Source of the DNA: Arminella tubonensis
Lineage (GTDB): Bacteria; Pseudomonadota; Alphaproteobacteria; Rhizobiales; Rhizobiaceae
NCBI RefSeq assembly: GCF_003240585.1
Contig: NZ_PCDP01000001.1
Coordinates: forward strand, 581,500-645,499
DNA length: 64,000 bases
Reading direction: 5' to 3'
Shown here: one piece after another, positions 26,183 to 35,317 of the stretch
Numbering within the stretch: position 1 is the first letter of the stretch
How the letters are laid out: every line of letters starts with the position of its first letter
Position numbers and translations under genes: made by a program
Notes under the pieces: model-generated
Seen by the model: only the letters and a program-made list of their open reading frames with translations
What the model was told of the DNA's origin: nothing
Databases searched by the model: none

Positions 26183-26731
26183 TTACTTCTTGACGGCAAG
26201 ACCGAAGGCGACGAGCGTCCAGCCCTGGAAGAACAGGTCGATCGCCAGGAAAAGGCCCAGGATCCAGAGGCTATTGACCGGCCAGCCAAGGGCGACGACG
26301 ACGCCCGCCAGCACGGTGACGATGCCGCCGAACAGTATCCAGCCCCATCCGCTTGACGATTTCAACCGGCGGCCGACCCAGATGCGTAGAACGCCGGCGA
26401 CAATCAGCGTGACCGCAAGAAGCAGCGTCAGGGCAGCCGAGGCGAGGATAGGGTTGATGAAGGCGAAGATGCCGGCAAGCGTGTAGAGCAGGCCGTTCAA
26501 CGTCCAGGTGATGATATGCTCCCAGGTGCGGACCTGGAAGGCATGCACCAGATAGACGATACCGCCGATCAACATCAGCATGCCGACATAATAAACCGAT
26601 ACGACAGTTGCGACGAACAGATTGCCAAAAGCGATGAAGCTACAGACGAGTAGCAGCACGCCGAGCCCTACAAACCAGCCCCACTTTGCCCGCATTGCCG
26701 ACGACGGCAGTTCACCCAGGACAGTGACCAT
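26183..26731 (-). CDS. HdeD-family (DUF308) membrane protein
   Basis: A 182-residue protein with about six transmembrane helices, the usual HdeD layout, with WGWFVGLGVLLLVCSFIAFG near the N-terminus and repeated GI.Y and G.L.I motifs. HdeD in E. coli is linked to acid resistance at high cell density; the role in rhizobia is unknown. AAGGGGTGAG precedes the start codon. It is divergent from betI across 170 bp that contain the BetI operator, so it might respond to the same signal (inference). Confidence 0.92.
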   Translation of the reverse strand: MVTVLGELPSSAMRAKWGWFVGLGVLLLVCSFIAFGNLFVATVVSVYYVGMLMLIGGIVYLVHAFQVRTWEHIITWTLNGLLYTLAGIFAFINPILASAALTLLLAVTLIVAGVLRIWVGRRLKSSSGWGWILFGGIVTVLAGVVVALGWPVNSLWILGLFLAIDLFFQGWTLVAFGLAVKK

Positions 26732-26850
26732 GATCTCACCCCTTTTCGCTTGCCATTGGCCGTTTGGAATTATGAACTACATGTACCGAACGCGCTAGTC
26801 GTCAAGCTTTCCACTACCTGTGAGCGAAAATAAATCCCATAAATTTTTTA

Positions 26851-26870
26851 TTGATTGATGGATCAATCAA
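26851..26870. promoter_or_regulatory. Probable BetI operator
   Basis: TTGATTGAT and ATCAATCAA are perfect 9-bp inverted arms around a 2-bp centre, 31 bp before the betI start codon. BetI proteins repress their own operon by binding such TTGAT/ATCAA palindromes and release it when choline is present (family knowledge). Confidence 0.8.
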
Positions 26871-26901
26871 AAATACTATTCCCTGATAACGGAGGTGGAC
26901 T

Positions 26902-27597
26902 ATGCCGAAAGTCGGAATGGAGACGGTGCGCCGGAAGGCGCTGGTGAATGCGGCGCTCAGGGTGATCGGCGATCACGGCTCGCTGTCTGTCACCATGTCC
27001 GAGATCGCTCGTGAGGCTGGGGTTTCGCCGGCGCTGGCGCACCATTATTTCGGCAGCAAGGAGCACCTGCTGATCGAGACAATCCGGAGTCTTTTGAAGC
27101 AGTTGCATCAGGACGCCGTGAAAGCGATTCAATCAGTTCATACGCCACGTGAGAAGCTGTCCGCCCTCATCCGCGTGAGTTTCCAGGCGGACCAGTTTTC
27201 CCCGGAGACGATCGCGGCCTGGCTTGCATTTTACGCCGAGGCGCAGCGCTCCGAGGAGACGCGGCGCTTCCTCGTCATCTATGCCCGCCGGTTGCGCTCG
27301 AACCTTCTTGCCAGTCTGCGGCATCTGTGCGCGCGTCATGACGCGGAACGTATTGCCGAGGGCGCAGCCGCGATGATCGATGGGCTTTATATCCGCCAAA
27401 GTCTGCGCTCGGCGCCGATCGGTATCGAGGCTTCGATCGCGCTGACGGAGGATTATTTGGGGGTGCAGCTTGGGGCATTCGGCGCGGAACTGAAGAGCCC
27501 CTCATCCGCCCTTCGGGCACCTTCTCCCCGCAAGCGGGGCGAAGGGGATGCGGCACCTTCTGTCGTCCCCTCTCCCCGCCTGCGGGGAGAGGGTTAG
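26902..27597 (+). CDS. betI: BetI, choline-responsive TetR-family repressor with repeat-encoded tail
   Basis: A 231-residue protein. The N-terminal helix-turn-helix (MPKVGMETVRRKALVNAALR in part, SVTMSEIAREAGVSPALAHHYFGSKEHL) and the choline-binding C-terminal domain (GLYIRQSLRSAPIGIEASIA in part) are those of BetI, the repressor of glycine betaine synthesis genes. Standard BetI is about 195-205 residues and ends soon after the TEDYLGVQLG region. Here residues from about 199 onward are translated from a palindromic repeat (SPSSALRAPSPRKRGEG and onward). GGAGGT precedes the start. First gene of the bet cluster. Confidence 0.95.
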   Translation: MPKVGMETVRRKALVNAALRVIGDHGSLSVTMSEIAREAGVSPALAHHYFGSKEHLLIETIRSLLKQLHQDAVKAIQSVHTPREKLSALIRVSFQADQFSPETIAAWLAFYAEAQRSEETRRFLVIYARRLRSNLLASLRHLCARHDAERIAEGAAAMIDGLYIRQSLRSAPIGIEASIALTEDYLGVQLGAFGAELKSPSSALRAPSPRKRGEGDAAPSVVPSPRLRGEG

Positions 27598-27608
27598 GGT
27601 GAGGGGCA
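27496..27608. repeat. Palindromic repeats covering the betI 3' end
   Basis: CCCCTCATCCGCCC, GGGCACCTTCTCCCCGC, GCGGGGCGAAGGGG and then CCCCTCTCCCCGC, GCGGGGAGAGGG with TTAGGGTGAGGGG. The betI stop codon (TAG, 27595-27597) lies inside the second half-element. The element fills the betI-betC gap and may form stable hairpins in the polycistronic transcript. Confidence 0.85.
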
Positions 27609-27651
27609 AGCTCCGCATCCAATGTGATTTTGATCTTAAAGGACCGACCCT

Positions 27652-29181
27652 GTGACCGAAACGAAGCCGAATATCCTGATCATCATGGTCGATCAGCTCA
27701 ATGGGAAGTTCTTTCCCGATGGTCCGGCTGATTTCCTGCATGCGCCGCACATGAAGGCGCTTGCGGCCCGCTCGGCGCGCTTCCGCAACAACTATACGTC
27801 TTCGCCGCTGTGCGCCCCTGCCCGCGCCTCGCTGATGGCGGGTCAATTGCCAAGCCGGACCAACGTCTATGACAATGCCGCGGAATATGCCTCGTCGATC
27901 CCGACCTATGCGCACCACCTTCGCCGTGCCGGCTATTACACCGCCCTCTCCGGCAAGATGCATTTCGTCGGGCCGGACCAGCTGCATGGTTTCGAGGAGC
28001 GGCTGACCACCGACATCTACCCCGCCGATTTCGGCTGGACTCCTGACTATCGCAAGCCCGGAGAACGGATCGACTGGTGGTATCACAATCTCGGCTCGGT
28101 CACCGGCGCCGGTGTCGCCGAGATCACCAACCAGATGGAATATGACGACGAGGTCGCCTTTCTCGCCAACCAGAAGCTCTATCATCTCTCGCGCGAAAAC
28201 GACGATCAGGGCCGGCGACCCTGGTGCCTCACAGTGTCCTTTACCCATCCCCACGATCCCTATGTTGCGCGCCGAAAGTTCTGGGATCTATACGAGGGCT
28301 GTGAACAGCTGACGCCCGAGATCGGCGCCCTGCCCGAGGACCAGCTCGATCCGCATTCGAAGCGGCTCATCCACGCCTGCGACTACGACAATTTCGACGT
28401 ATCGGAAGAGAATGTGCGCCGCTCGCGGCAGGCCTATTTCGCCAATATCTCCTATCTCGACGAGAAGATCGGCGACCTGATCGACACGCTGACCCGGACG
28501 CGGATGCTCGATAATACCTTCATCCTGTTCTGCTCCGACCATGGCGATATGCTTGGGGAACGCGGGCTGTGGTTCAAGATGAGCTTCTTCGAGGGTTCTG
28601 CCCGCGTGCCGCTGATGATCGCGGGACCGGGCATCAAGCCTGGATTGCACGTCACCCCGACCTCGAACCTCGACGTTACGCCGACGCTTGCGGCACTCGC
28701 CGGCATATCGATGGACGAGGTCAGGCCATGGACCGATGGCATGAGCCTCGTTCCAATGATGAACGGGGTTGAGCGCACCGCGCCTGTCTTGATGGAATAT
28801 GCGGCCGAAGGGTCCTATGCGCCGATCGTCGGCATTCGCGAGGGCAAGTGGAAATATATCCATTGCATGCTCGATCCCGACCAGCTTTTCGACCTTGATA
28901 TCGACCCGCTGGAACTCAACAATCTCGCCGACGATCCGGACTTTGCCGAGGTCGTCGCGCTTTTCCGCGGCAAGCGGGAAGAGCGCTGGGACATGGGCGC
29001 CTTCGACGCGGCGGTGCGCGAAAGCCAGGCGCGACGCTGGGTGGTGTATGAGGCTCTGCGCAACGGCGCTTATTACCCCTGGGACCACCAGCCGCTGCAA
29101 CGCGCCTCCGAGCGCTATATGAGAAACCACATGGACCTGAACATCCTCGAAGAATCCAAACGCTATCCGCGCGGAGAATAA
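27652..29181 (+). CDS. betC: BetC, choline-sulfatase
   Basis: A 509-residue sulfatase that hydrolyses choline-O-sulfate to choline and sulfate in the cytoplasm. The sulfatase signature places Cys54 in [15 protein letters not shown], the residue converted to formylglycine. Metal ligands are seen in IIMVDQL near the N-terminus and [11 protein letters not shown] near residue 290. The C-terminal [16 protein letters not shown] block is specific to choline sulfatases. It starts with GTG, with AAAGGA upstream. It lies directly before betB (1-bp gap), the arrangement known in Sinorhizobium, linking osmoprotection with use of choline sulfate as carbon, nitrogen and sulfur source. Confidence 0.97.
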   Translation: MTETKPNILIIMVDQLNGKFFPDGPADFLHAPHMKALAARSARFRNNYTSSPLCAPARASLMAGQLPSRTNVYDNAAEYASSIPTYAHHLRRAGYYTALSGKMHFVGPDQLHGFEERLTTDIYPADFGWTPDYRKPGERIDWWYHNLGSVTGAGVAEITNQMEYDDEVAFLANQKLYHLSRENDDQGRRPWCLTVSFTHPHDPYVARRKFWDLYEGCEQLTPEIGALPEDQLDPHSKRLIHACDYDNFDVSEENVRRSRQAYFANISYLDEKIGDLIDTLTRTRMLDNTFILFCSDHGDMLGERGLWFKMSFFEGSARVPLMIAGPGIKPGLHVTPTSNLDVTPTLAALAGISMDEVRPWTDGMSLVPMMNGVERTAPVLMEYAAEGSYAPIVGIREGKWKYIHCMLDPDQLFDLDIDPLELNNLADDPDFAEVVALFRGKREERWDMGAFDAAVRESQARRWVVYEALRNGAYYPWDHQPLQRASERYMRNHMDLNILEESKRYPRGE

Positions 29182-29182
29182 G

Positions 29183-30646
29183 ATGAAAGCCCAACCTAGA
29201 GCATCGCACTTCATCGACGGCGAATATGTCGAGGATGCCGCCGGCACCGTGATCGAGAGCATCTACCCCGCCACCGGCGAGGTGATCGCCCGGCTGCATG
29301 CGGCAACGCCTGCAATCGTCGAAATGGCGATCGCCGCGGCCAAGCGCGCGCAGCCGGAATGGGCGGCGATGAGCCCGACGGCGCGCGGCCGCATCCTGAA
29401 GCGAGCGGCCGACATCATGCGCGAGCGCAATCGCGAACTCTCGGAGCTCGAGACGCTCGATACGGGCAAGCCGATCCAGGAGACGATCGTCGCGGACCCG
29501 ACATCGGGCGCCGACAGTTTCGAATTCTTCGGCGGCATTGCCGCGGCCGGCCTCAACGGCTCGTATATCCCGCTCGGCGGCGACTTTGCCTATACCAAGC
29601 GCGTGCCGCTCGGCGTCTGCGTCGGCATCGGCGCCTGGAACTATCCGCAGCAGATCGCCTGCTGGAAAGGGGCGCCTGCGCTCATCGCCGGCAACGCCAT
29701 GGTCTTCAAGCCATCGGAGAACACGCCGCTCGGCGCGCTTAAGATAGCCGAGATATTGCTGGAGGCAGGTCTGCCGAAGGGCCTCTACAATGTCATCCAG
29801 GGCGACCGCGACACCGGGCCGCTACTCGTCAACCATCCTGACGTTGCCAAGGTTTCGCTCACCGGCTCGGTGCCGACCGGCCGCAAGGTGGCGGCCGCCG
29901 CTGCCGGAAGCCTGAAGCATGTGACCATGGAACTCGGCGGCAAGTCGCCGCTGATCGTCTTCGACGACGCCGATATGGACAGCGCCATCGGCGGCGCCAT
30001 GCTCGGGAATTTCTATTCGACCGGCCAGGTCTGCTCGAACGGGACCCGCGTGTTCGTCAGCCGCAAGATCAAGGCGGAATTCCTGAAGCGGCTGAAGAAG
30101 CGCACCGAGGCGATGATCATCGGCGACCCGATGGAGGAGACAACGCAGATAGGCCCGATGGTCTCCTGGACCCAGCGGGAAAAAGTGCTCTCCTATATCG
30201 AAAAGGGCAAAGCCGAGGGCGCGACGCTGATCGCCGGCGGCGGCATTCCGAACAATGTCTCCGGCGAAGGCTATTACGTCCAGCCAACCGTCTTTGCCGA
30301 CGTCACCGACGACATGACCATCGCCCGCGAGGAGATTTTCGGACCTGTGATGTGCGTGCTGGATTTCGATGGCGAGGACGAGGTCATCGCGCGTGCCAAC
30401 TCGACGGAATTCGGCCTCTCCGGCGGGGTGTTCACATCTGATATCACCCGTGCCCACCGGGTCGTCGACAGGCTCGAGGCGGGGACGTTGTGGATCAACA
30501 CATACAACCTCGCCCCTGTCGAGATTCCATTCGGCGGATCGAAGCAGTCCGGATTCGGCCGTGAGAATTCGCTGGCGGCGCTGGAGCACTATAGCGAGTT
30601 GAAGACGGTGTATGTGGCGATGGGGCCCGTCGTGGCGCCGTATTGA
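29183..30646 (+). CDS. betB: BetB, betaine aldehyde dehydrogenase
   Basis: A 487-residue NAD(P)-dependent dehydrogenase that oxidises betaine aldehyde to glycine betaine. The active-site blocks are present: [20 protein letters not shown] near residue 150, the catalytic Glu in [10 protein letters not shown] near residue 250, and catalytic Cys284 in [11 protein letters not shown]. The length is exactly typical. Its start codon lies one base after the betC stop, so the two are probably translated together. Third gene of betICBA. Confidence 0.98.
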   Translation: MKAQPRASHFIDGEYVEDAAGTVIESIYPATGEVIARLHAATPAIVEMAIAAAKRAQPEWAAMSPTARGRILKRAADIMRERNRELSELETLDTGKPIQETIVADPTSGADSFEFFGGIAAAGLNGSYIPLGGDFAYTKRVPLGVCVGIGAWNYPQQIACWKGAPALIAGNAMVFKPSENTPLGALKIAEILLEAGLPKGLYNVIQGDRDTGPLLVNHPDVAKVSLTGSVPTGRKVAAAAAGSLKHVTMELGGKSPLIVFDDADMDSAIGGAMLGNFYSTGQVCSNGTRVFVSRKIKAEFLKRLKKRTEAMIIGDPMEETTQIGPMVSWTQREKVLSYIEKGKAEGATLIAGGGIPNNVSGEGYYVQPTVFADVTDDMTIAREEIFGPVMCVLDFDGEDEVIARANSTEFGLSGGVFTSDITRAHRVVDRLEAGTLWINTYNLAPVEIPFGGSKQSGFGRENSLAALEHYSELKTVYVAMGPVVAPY

Positions 30647-30653
30647 TGGGTCT

Positions 30654-30880
30654 ACCTCCCCCTTGACGGGGGAGGTCGCGCGGAACGCGCGGGTGGGGGT
30701 GATCTTTGGGTGTCGCAAGGATCACCCCACCCCGGACCTTCGGTCCGACCCTCCCCCTCAAGGGGAGGGTGGCCCCTCATCCGCCCTGTCGGGCACCTTC
30801 TCCCCGCGCGGGGAGAAGGACAAGCAGCGAACTCTCAGTCCCCCCTCTCCCCGCAGGCGGGGAGAGGGGGGACTGAGGGG
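30654..30880. repeat. Cluster of three palindromic repeats between betB and betA
   Basis: First, ACCTCCCCCTTGACGGGGGAGGT with GGTGGGGGTGATC is answered by GATCACCCCACCCCGGAC and CCTCCCCCTCAAGGGGAGGG (30654-30770). Second, CCCCTCATCCGCCCTG with GGGCACCTTCTCCCCGC and GGGGAGAAGG (30773-30820). Third, CAGTCCCCCCTCTCCCC and GGGGAGAGGGGGGACTG (30836-30876). They fill almost the whole 257-bp gap in the operon. Confidence 0.85.
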
Positions 30881-30903
30881 CATTCTGGGTTTCGGAGACA
30901 TTC

Positions 30904-32556
30904 ATGCAGCAAGCAGATTTCGTCATCATCGGCTCCGGCTCCGCCGGCTCGGCGCTCGCCTACCGCCTTTCGGAGGACGGCAAATACACCGTTCTCGTGC
31001 TGGAGTTCGGCGGCAGTGATTTCGGGCCGTTCATTCAGATGCCGGCGGCGCTTGCGTGGCCGATGAGCATGGACCGATATAACTGGGGCTACCACTCGGA
31101 ACCGGAGCCGAACCTCAATAACCGGCGGATTACCGCGCCGCGCGGCAAGGTGATCGGCGGGTCGTCGTCGATCAACGGAATGGTCTATGTCCGCGGCCAC
31201 GCGGAGGACTTCAATCGCTGGGAAGAGCTTGGCGCACGGGGTTGGGGCTATGCGGACGTGCTGCCATATTTCAAGCGGATGGAGCATTCGCATGGCGGCG
31301 AGGAAGGATGGCGCGGCACTGATGGTCCGCTGCATGTCCAGCGCGGTGGGTTCAAGAACCCGTTGTTCCACGCCTTTATCGAGGCCGGCAAGCAGGCGGG
31401 GTTCGAGGCGACGGATGACTATAACGGCAGCAAGCAGGAAGGCTTCGGCCTGATGGAGCAGACGATCTATCGCGGTCGTCGCTGGTCCGCCGCCAACGCC
31501 TATCTGCGCCCTGCCCTGAAACGCGAAAAAGTCTCGCTGATCCGCTGCTTTGCCCGCAAGATAGTCATCGAGAACGGCCGTGCCATCGGCGTCGAAGTCG
31601 AGCGCGGCGGCAAGATCGAGGTCATCAAGGCGAACCGCGAAGTCATCGTCGCCGCCTCGTCGTTCAATTCGCCGAAGCTGCTGATGCTTTCCGGCATTGG
31701 CCCGGCGGCGCATCTGAAGGAGATGGGCATCGAGGTGAAGGCCGATCGGCCAGGCGTCGGCGCCAATCTGCAGGACCATATGGAGTTCTATTTTCAGCAG
31801 GTCAGCACGAAGCCGGTGTCACTCTACTCATGGCTGCCGTGGTTCTGGCAGGGGGTCGCGGGCGCGCAGTGGATGTTCACGAGGTCGGGGCTCGGCACCT
31901 CCAACCAGTTCGAGGCCTGCGCTTTCCTGCGCTCGGCGGCCGGCGTCAAGCAGCCTGATATCCAGTATCACTTCCTGCCGGTTGCCATCAGCTATGACGG
32001 CAAGGCGGCGGCGAAGAGCCACGGGTTCCAGGTTCATGTCGGCTACAACCTGTCGAAATCACGTGGCGCGGTGACGCTGCGATCCGCCGATCCGAAGGCC
32101 GACCCGGTCATCAAATTCAACTATATGAGCCACCCCGAGGACTGGGAGAAATTCCGCCATTGCGTCCGGCTGACGCGGGAACTCTTCGGTCAGCAGGCCT
32201 TCGACCAATATCGCGGCCCCGAAATCCAGCCGGGCGCCAAAGTCCAGACCGACGACGAGATCGACGCATTTCTCCGCGAGCATCTGGAGAGCGCCTATCA
32301 CCCCTGCGGCACCTGCAAGATGGGCGCCAAGGACGACCCGATGGCGGTCGTCGATCCCGAAACCCGGGTCATCGGCATCGACAGACTGCGCGTCGCTGAC
32401 TCGTCGATCTTCCCGAGCCTCACATATGGAAACCTCAACGGGCCCTCGATCATGACCGGCGAAAAAGCCGCCGACCATATTCTCGGGCGCGACCCGGCGG
32501 CGAGGTCGAACCAGGAACCGTGGATCAATCCGCGGTGGGAGACGAGTGATCGGTAA
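30904..32556 (+). CDS. betA: BetA, choline dehydrogenase
   Basis: A 550-residue FAD enzyme of the GMC oxidoreductase family that oxidises choline to betaine aldehyde, probably at the inner membrane. The N-terminal dinucleotide-binding motif is [20 protein letters not shown] signatures are [20 protein letters not shown] (residues near 80) and [13 protein letters not shown] (near 255). The C-terminal [10 protein letters not shown] and the [12 protein letters not shown] block hold the catalytic histidine and FAD contacts. GGAGAC precedes the start. Last gene of betICBA; the upstream gap is filled with repeats. Confidence 0.97.
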   Translation: MQQADFVIIGSGSAGSALAYRLSEDGKYTVLVLEFGGSDFGPFIQMPAALAWPMSMDRYNWGYHSEPEPNLNNRRITAPRGKVIGGSSSINGMVYVRGHAEDFNRWEELGARGWGYADVLPYFKRMEHSHGGEEGWRGTDGPLHVQRGGFKNPLFHAFIEAGKQAGFEATDDYNGSKQEGFGLMEQTIYRGRRWSAANAYLRPALKREKVSLIRCFARKIVIENGRAIGVEVERGGKIEVIKANREVIVAASSFNSPKLLMLSGIGPAAHLKEMGIEVKADRPGVGANLQDHMEFYFQQVSTKPVSLYSWLPWFWQGVAGAQWMFTRSGLGTSNQFEACAFLRSAAGVKQPDIQYHFLPVAISYDGKAAAKSHGFQVHVGYNLSKSRGAVTLRSADPKADPVIKFNYMSHPEDWEKFRHCVRLTRELFGQQAFDQYRGPEIQPGAKVQTDDEIDAFLREHLESAYHPCGTCKMGAKDDPMAVVDPETRVIGIDRLRVADSSIFPSLTYGNLNGPSIMTGEKAADHILGRDPAARSNQEPWINPRWETSDR

Positions 32557-32614
32557 GGGGTGCGATCCGGCCGCCTGGCCCAGGCATTCCGCTATGCGGT
32601 TGCAATCGATATCC

Positions 32615-32652
32615 GCCCGTTATACTATTTTTTCATATTTAGTATAACGGGC
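32615..32652. promoter_or_regulatory. Perfect 13-bp inverted repeat overlapping the nucleotidyltransferase promoter
   Basis: GCCCGTTATACTA (32615-32627) and TAGTATAACGGGC (32640-32652) are exact inverted copies separated by a 12-nt AT-only loop with one C. The arms contain -10-like TATACT and TATAAC hexamers, and TTGCAA at 32600-32605 could be a -35. The right arm ends 12 bp before the start codon, so a dimeric protein bound here would block transcription. Who binds is unknown. Confidence 0.7.
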
Positions 32653-32664
32653 AGCCGCTAGCGA

Positions 32665-33762
32665 ATGAAACAGATCGATCTGATGTACCAGACAATGCTG
32701 GCGGAGCTGGGGCAACGCTCTCTCGATGCGGCGTTTACTTCGGATTTCAATCAGGACGGTCGCTTCGTCCGCGTGACCGTGAAGCGTCGAGGATACTGGT
32801 ATTTTGACGAACCTACGGGCGAACCAAGACAGGTGCGACGCTATGTCGGGCCCGCGGATGACGATGAAATCACCGGCCGCGTTACGGAGTTTCAGCAGCT
32901 GAAAGACGACCTACGCGCTCGTCGGCGCCTGGTGTCGACCTTGACGCGGGAAGGCGGAATAAAAGCCGCCGAAAAATTCTCTGGCGATATCGTTGAGGCC
33001 CTTGCGGCGGCTGGCATCTTCCGGCTTCGTGCGATCCTGATTGGAACCGTGGCCTTTTCGACTTATTCCGGCATCCTCGGCGTTCGTTTGCCGTCAGCGG
33101 CTATGCAAACCGGAGATGCGGACTTCGCGCAAGATTTTGCGATCTCCACGGAAGTCGGCGACAGTCTGCCTCCAATCGTCGAATTGCTGAAATCCGTCGA
33201 TGAAACCTTCCGCCCGGTTCCCCATCGGTCTGGCGCGGCGGCAAGCTCGGCGTTCGTGAACAGGAACGGTTACCGCGTCGAATTCCTGACCTCGAACCGG
33301 GGGAGCGACGACCATATCGACCAGCCTGCGATCATGCCTGCCCTCGGCGGTGCGGCAGCGGATCCGCTTCGATTCCTCGACTTCCTGACCCGCGATCCGG
33401 TTCGAACAATATTATTGCACAAGAGTGGCGTTTCCGTCGTCGTGCCCGATCCTGCTCGTTATGCAGTTCACAAGCTCATTGTCGCCTCTCGTCGCCATAT
33501 GGAGCCGCTGGGAAGTATGAAACAGGAAAAGGATGTCCAGCAGGCATCCCTGCTCTTCGAAGCACTTGGGCTGACGCGGCGCGCTTCCGATCTCGCGCTT
33601 GCGTGGTCCGAAGCTTCCGGTCGAGGCGCCGCTTGGCGCGAGGCGATAAACACTGGGGTGAACATGATGGCGGCGAAGGCACGCGCCAAGCTCTCAAGCG
33701 CTCTCATTACCGGATTTAACGAGATAGGAGAGAAGGTGCCGGAAGATATCGCCTCGATCTAG
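32665..33762 (+). CDS. Nucleotidyltransferase-fold protein (GSU2403 / NTP_transf_8-like)
   Basis: A 365-residue protein. Residues 1 to about 110 are helical, with a conserved-looking RRGYWYFDEPTG block. From about residue 115 comes a nucleotidyltransferase-type fold: FRLRAILIGTVAFSTYSGIL then MQTGDADFAQDF, where TGDADF would hold catalytic aspartates, and HKLIVASRR further on. This layout matches the GSU2403 family, whose function is not established. It has no Shine-Dalgarno sequence and a very short leader behind a perfect inverted repeat. It lies alone between betA and an ArsR module, in what looks like an accessory patch. Toxin or nucleotide-modifying roles are possible but unproven. Confidence 0.75.
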   Translation: MKQIDLMYQTMLAELGQRSLDAAFTSDFNQDGRFVRVTVKRRGYWYFDEPTGEPRQVRRYVGPADDDEITGRVTEFQQLKDDLRARRRLVSTLTREGGIKAAEKFSGDIVEALAAAGIFRLRAILIGTVAFSTYSGILGVRLPSAAMQTGDADFAQDFAISTEVGDSLPPIVELLKSVDETFRPVPHRSGAAASSAFVNRNGYRVEFLTSNRGSDDHIDQPAIMPALGGAAADPLRFLDFLTRDPVRTILLHKSGVSVVVPDPARYAVHKLIVASRRHMEPLGSMKQEKDVQQASLLFEALGLTRRASDLALAWSEASGRGAAWREAINTGVNMMAAKARAKLSSALITGFNEIGEKVPEDIASI

Positions 33763-33836
33763 AGGACTTGGCACACCAGATCGGCATCATCGGAGAATAG
33801 GACTTTGCAGGTGGCGTCGGCGACCTTGGCGGACCG
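33759..33836 (-). pseudogene. Remnant of the 3' end of an Rrf2-family gene
   Basis: Read on the minus strand, this segment gives SAKVADATCKVLFSDDADL, matching FAKVADATRKVLFS near the C-terminus of the intact Rrf2 gene at 35318-35764. At DNA level about 40 bp (33792-33831 against 35380-35420) align closely, with a 22-bp exact block GGTGGCGTCGGCGACCTTGGCG in part. It ends in a TAG that overlaps the stop of the nucleotidyltransferase gene. The rest of the Rrf2 frame is absent. Confidence 0.65.
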
Positions 33837-33905
33837 CGTTCGATCCCCTCCTCCGTCATTTCCACACAGCTTGAAATCACCAACGCAAAAACCTATTGCA
33901 AATGA

Positions 33906-33923
33906 GATAAGTGCATGCTTATC
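33906..33923. promoter_or_regulatory. Candidate ArsR operator
   Basis: GATAAG and CTTATC are inverted 6-bp arms around TGCATG, ending 7 bp before the arsR-type start codon. ArsR-family repressors commonly bind AT-rich palindromes over their own promoter, so autoregulation is likely (inference). Confidence 0.5.
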
Positions 33924-33930
33924 TATTCGC

Positions 33931-34245
33931 ATGGTAGAGAACGACATATTCAAGGCACTCGCTGATCCAACTCGACGCGCAATCTACGAGAAGCTGGCGG
34001 CTGGGGCCATGAATGCCAGTTCGTTGCGCGAGGGCATGGAGATCAGTCAGCCGGCGATGTCCCAGCATCTGGCGGTTCTTCGAGGTGCAAGACTCGTGCG
34101 AGAAGAACGGCAGGGGCGTTTCGTGAATTATGAGGTCGACCCTGATGGATTGGCGCTGATCGCGCAGTGGCTGGCCAAATATCGGGCCTATTGGCCGGCG
34201 CGCATCGAGGCTCTCAAGATCTTGCTTAGGGATATGGATCAATGA
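33931..34245 (+). CDS. ArsR-family winged-helix regulator (first ArsR-SRPBCC pair)
   Basis: A 104-residue regulator. It opens MVENDIFKALADPTRRAIYE, the typical N-terminus of the non-metal ArsR group, followed by the recognition helix ISQPAMSQHLAVLRGARLV and a wing REERQGRFVNYEVD. No metal-binding cysteine motif is present, so it probably is not an arsenic or zinc sensor. The stop codon overlaps the start of the SRPBCC gene by 4 bp. The longer frame upstream is rejected because it runs through an Rrf2 remnant. Confidence 0.9.
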   Translation: MVENDIFKALADPTRRAIYEKLAAGAMNASSLREGMEISQPAMSQHLAVLRGARLVREERQGRFVNYEVDPDGLALIAQWLAKYRAYWPARIEALKILLRDMDQ

Positions 34246-34598
34246 CCGACAAGAAGACCGAAGAGACTGCCAAGGGCCTGGTGTTCGAATGCGAGATCGA
34301 TGAGCCGCCGCAGAAGGTCTGGCGTGCCATCAGTATTCCTGCGTTTCGGGAAAATTGGCTTCCGAAGCAGGCACTGGCCGATCCCGAGGCGACCTCCGTG
34401 ACACCGGGGCAAGAGGTCCGGTATCGGATGCGAGACGACGATCCGCCGTTTCTGGAAAGCGTGGTCACATTCCAGATCTCCCCCAACGCTGCCGGCGGTA
34501 CCAGTTTCCGGGTGATCCACGAAATCGCAGATGCCAGGATCGCTCCGACGACGGTGGCCGCGAACAGTAATTCCACGCCCGTCATGCTCGCCGCCTAG
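34242..34598 (+). CDS. SRPBCC/AHSA1-like ligand-binding protein (first pair)
   Basis: A 118-residue START-fold protein. The N-terminal [26 protein letters not shown] (in part) is the AHSA1/SRPBCC start. It is translationally coupled to the ArsR gene through a 4-bp overlap. ArsR-AHSA1 pairs are common in proteobacteria and are thought to sense or bind small hydrophobic molecules; the ligand is unknown. The product is somewhat shorter than the usual 140-160 residues. A second, reverse-strand pair lies at 44718-45508. Confidence 0.85.
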   Translation: MTDKKTEETAKGLVFECEIDEPPQKVWRAISIPAFRENWLPKQALADPEATSVTPGQEVRYRMRDDDPPFLESVVTFQISPNAAGGTSFRVIHEIADARIAPTTVAANSNSTPVMLAA

Positions 34599-34641
34599 CG
34601 CGGCGCAACCCTATCATTTTTCAGAGAATTGGAGTTCGCCT

Positions 34642-35265
34642 ATGAGCGAAGCGATGCAGCTCGTCCCCATGGTCGTCGAACAATCGAGCAGAGGGGAGCG
34701 TTCTTTTGATATCTATTCCCGTCTCCTCAGGGAACGGATCATATTTCTGAACGGCGAGGTGAACGATACTGTATCGGCGCTCGTATGCGCGCAGATGCTG
34801 TTCCTGGAAGCCGAAAATCCCAGGAAGCCCATCTATCTTTACATCAATTCCCCCGGTGGCGTGGTTACCAGTGGCCTCGCGATGTATGACACCATGCGCT
34901 ACATCCGCGCGCCGGTGCATACACTCTGCATGGGAACGGCACGTTCGATGGGTTCATTCCTGTTGATGGCGGGCGAGCCCGGGCAGCGCGTGGCTTTGCC
35001 GAATGCTAGCCTGCATGTGCATCAGCCGCTCGGCGGTTTCCAGGGCCAGGCATCGGACTTCATGATCCATGCGGAAGAGATGCAGCGAACCAAGCACCGG
35101 ATGACGAGGCTATACGCTCGACATTGCGGCAGGACATACGAAGAGGTCGAGCGCACACTCGATCGCGATCGCTTCATGACCGCAGAAGAGGGCCTGGAGT
35201 GGGGATTGATCGACCGCATCATCTACGAGCGGGATGATAGAGACGAACAAACGACGGAAATGTAG
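34642..35265 (+). CDS. clpP: ClpP-family serine protease (accessory paralog)
   Basis: A 207-residue ATP-dependent protease proteolytic subunit. The catalytic triad is complete: Ser102 in [10 protein letters not shown], His127 in LHVHQPLGG and Asp176 in [12 protein letters not shown]. The N-terminus [20 protein letters not shown] is that of housekeeping ClpP. The gene is not next to clpX or lon, which marks it as one of the extra ClpP paralogs that rhizobia carry. The start at 34642 follows GGAG; longer frames overlap the SRPBCC gene. It converges on the Rrf2 regulator. Confidence 0.95.
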   Translation: MSEAMQLVPMVVEQSSRGERSFDIYSRLLRERIIFLNGEVNDTVSALVCAQMLFLEAENPRKPIYLYINSPGGVVTSGLAMYDTMRYIRAPVHTLCMGTARSMGSFLLMAGEPGQRVALPNASLHVHQPLGGFQGQASDFMIHAEEMQRTKHRMTRLYARHCGRTYEEVERTLDRDRFMTAEEGLEWGLIDRIIYERDDRDEQTTEM

Positions 35266-35317
35266 TGCCTGACCGCTGTCGACACCCGATCGTCCCTCGC
35301 TGAAGCCGCGCTCTAGC

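Noticed and set aside
30654..30880. Possible CRISPR-like repeat-spacer array
   Set aside because: The units are inverted palindromes of different families without regular spacing or equal spacers, and no cas genes are in the window.
33759..33953. A 64-codon minus-strand frame as a gene
   Set aside because: Only its last part has similarity (to the Rrf2 C-terminus); the start region overlaps the ArsR promoter. Treated as a remnant.
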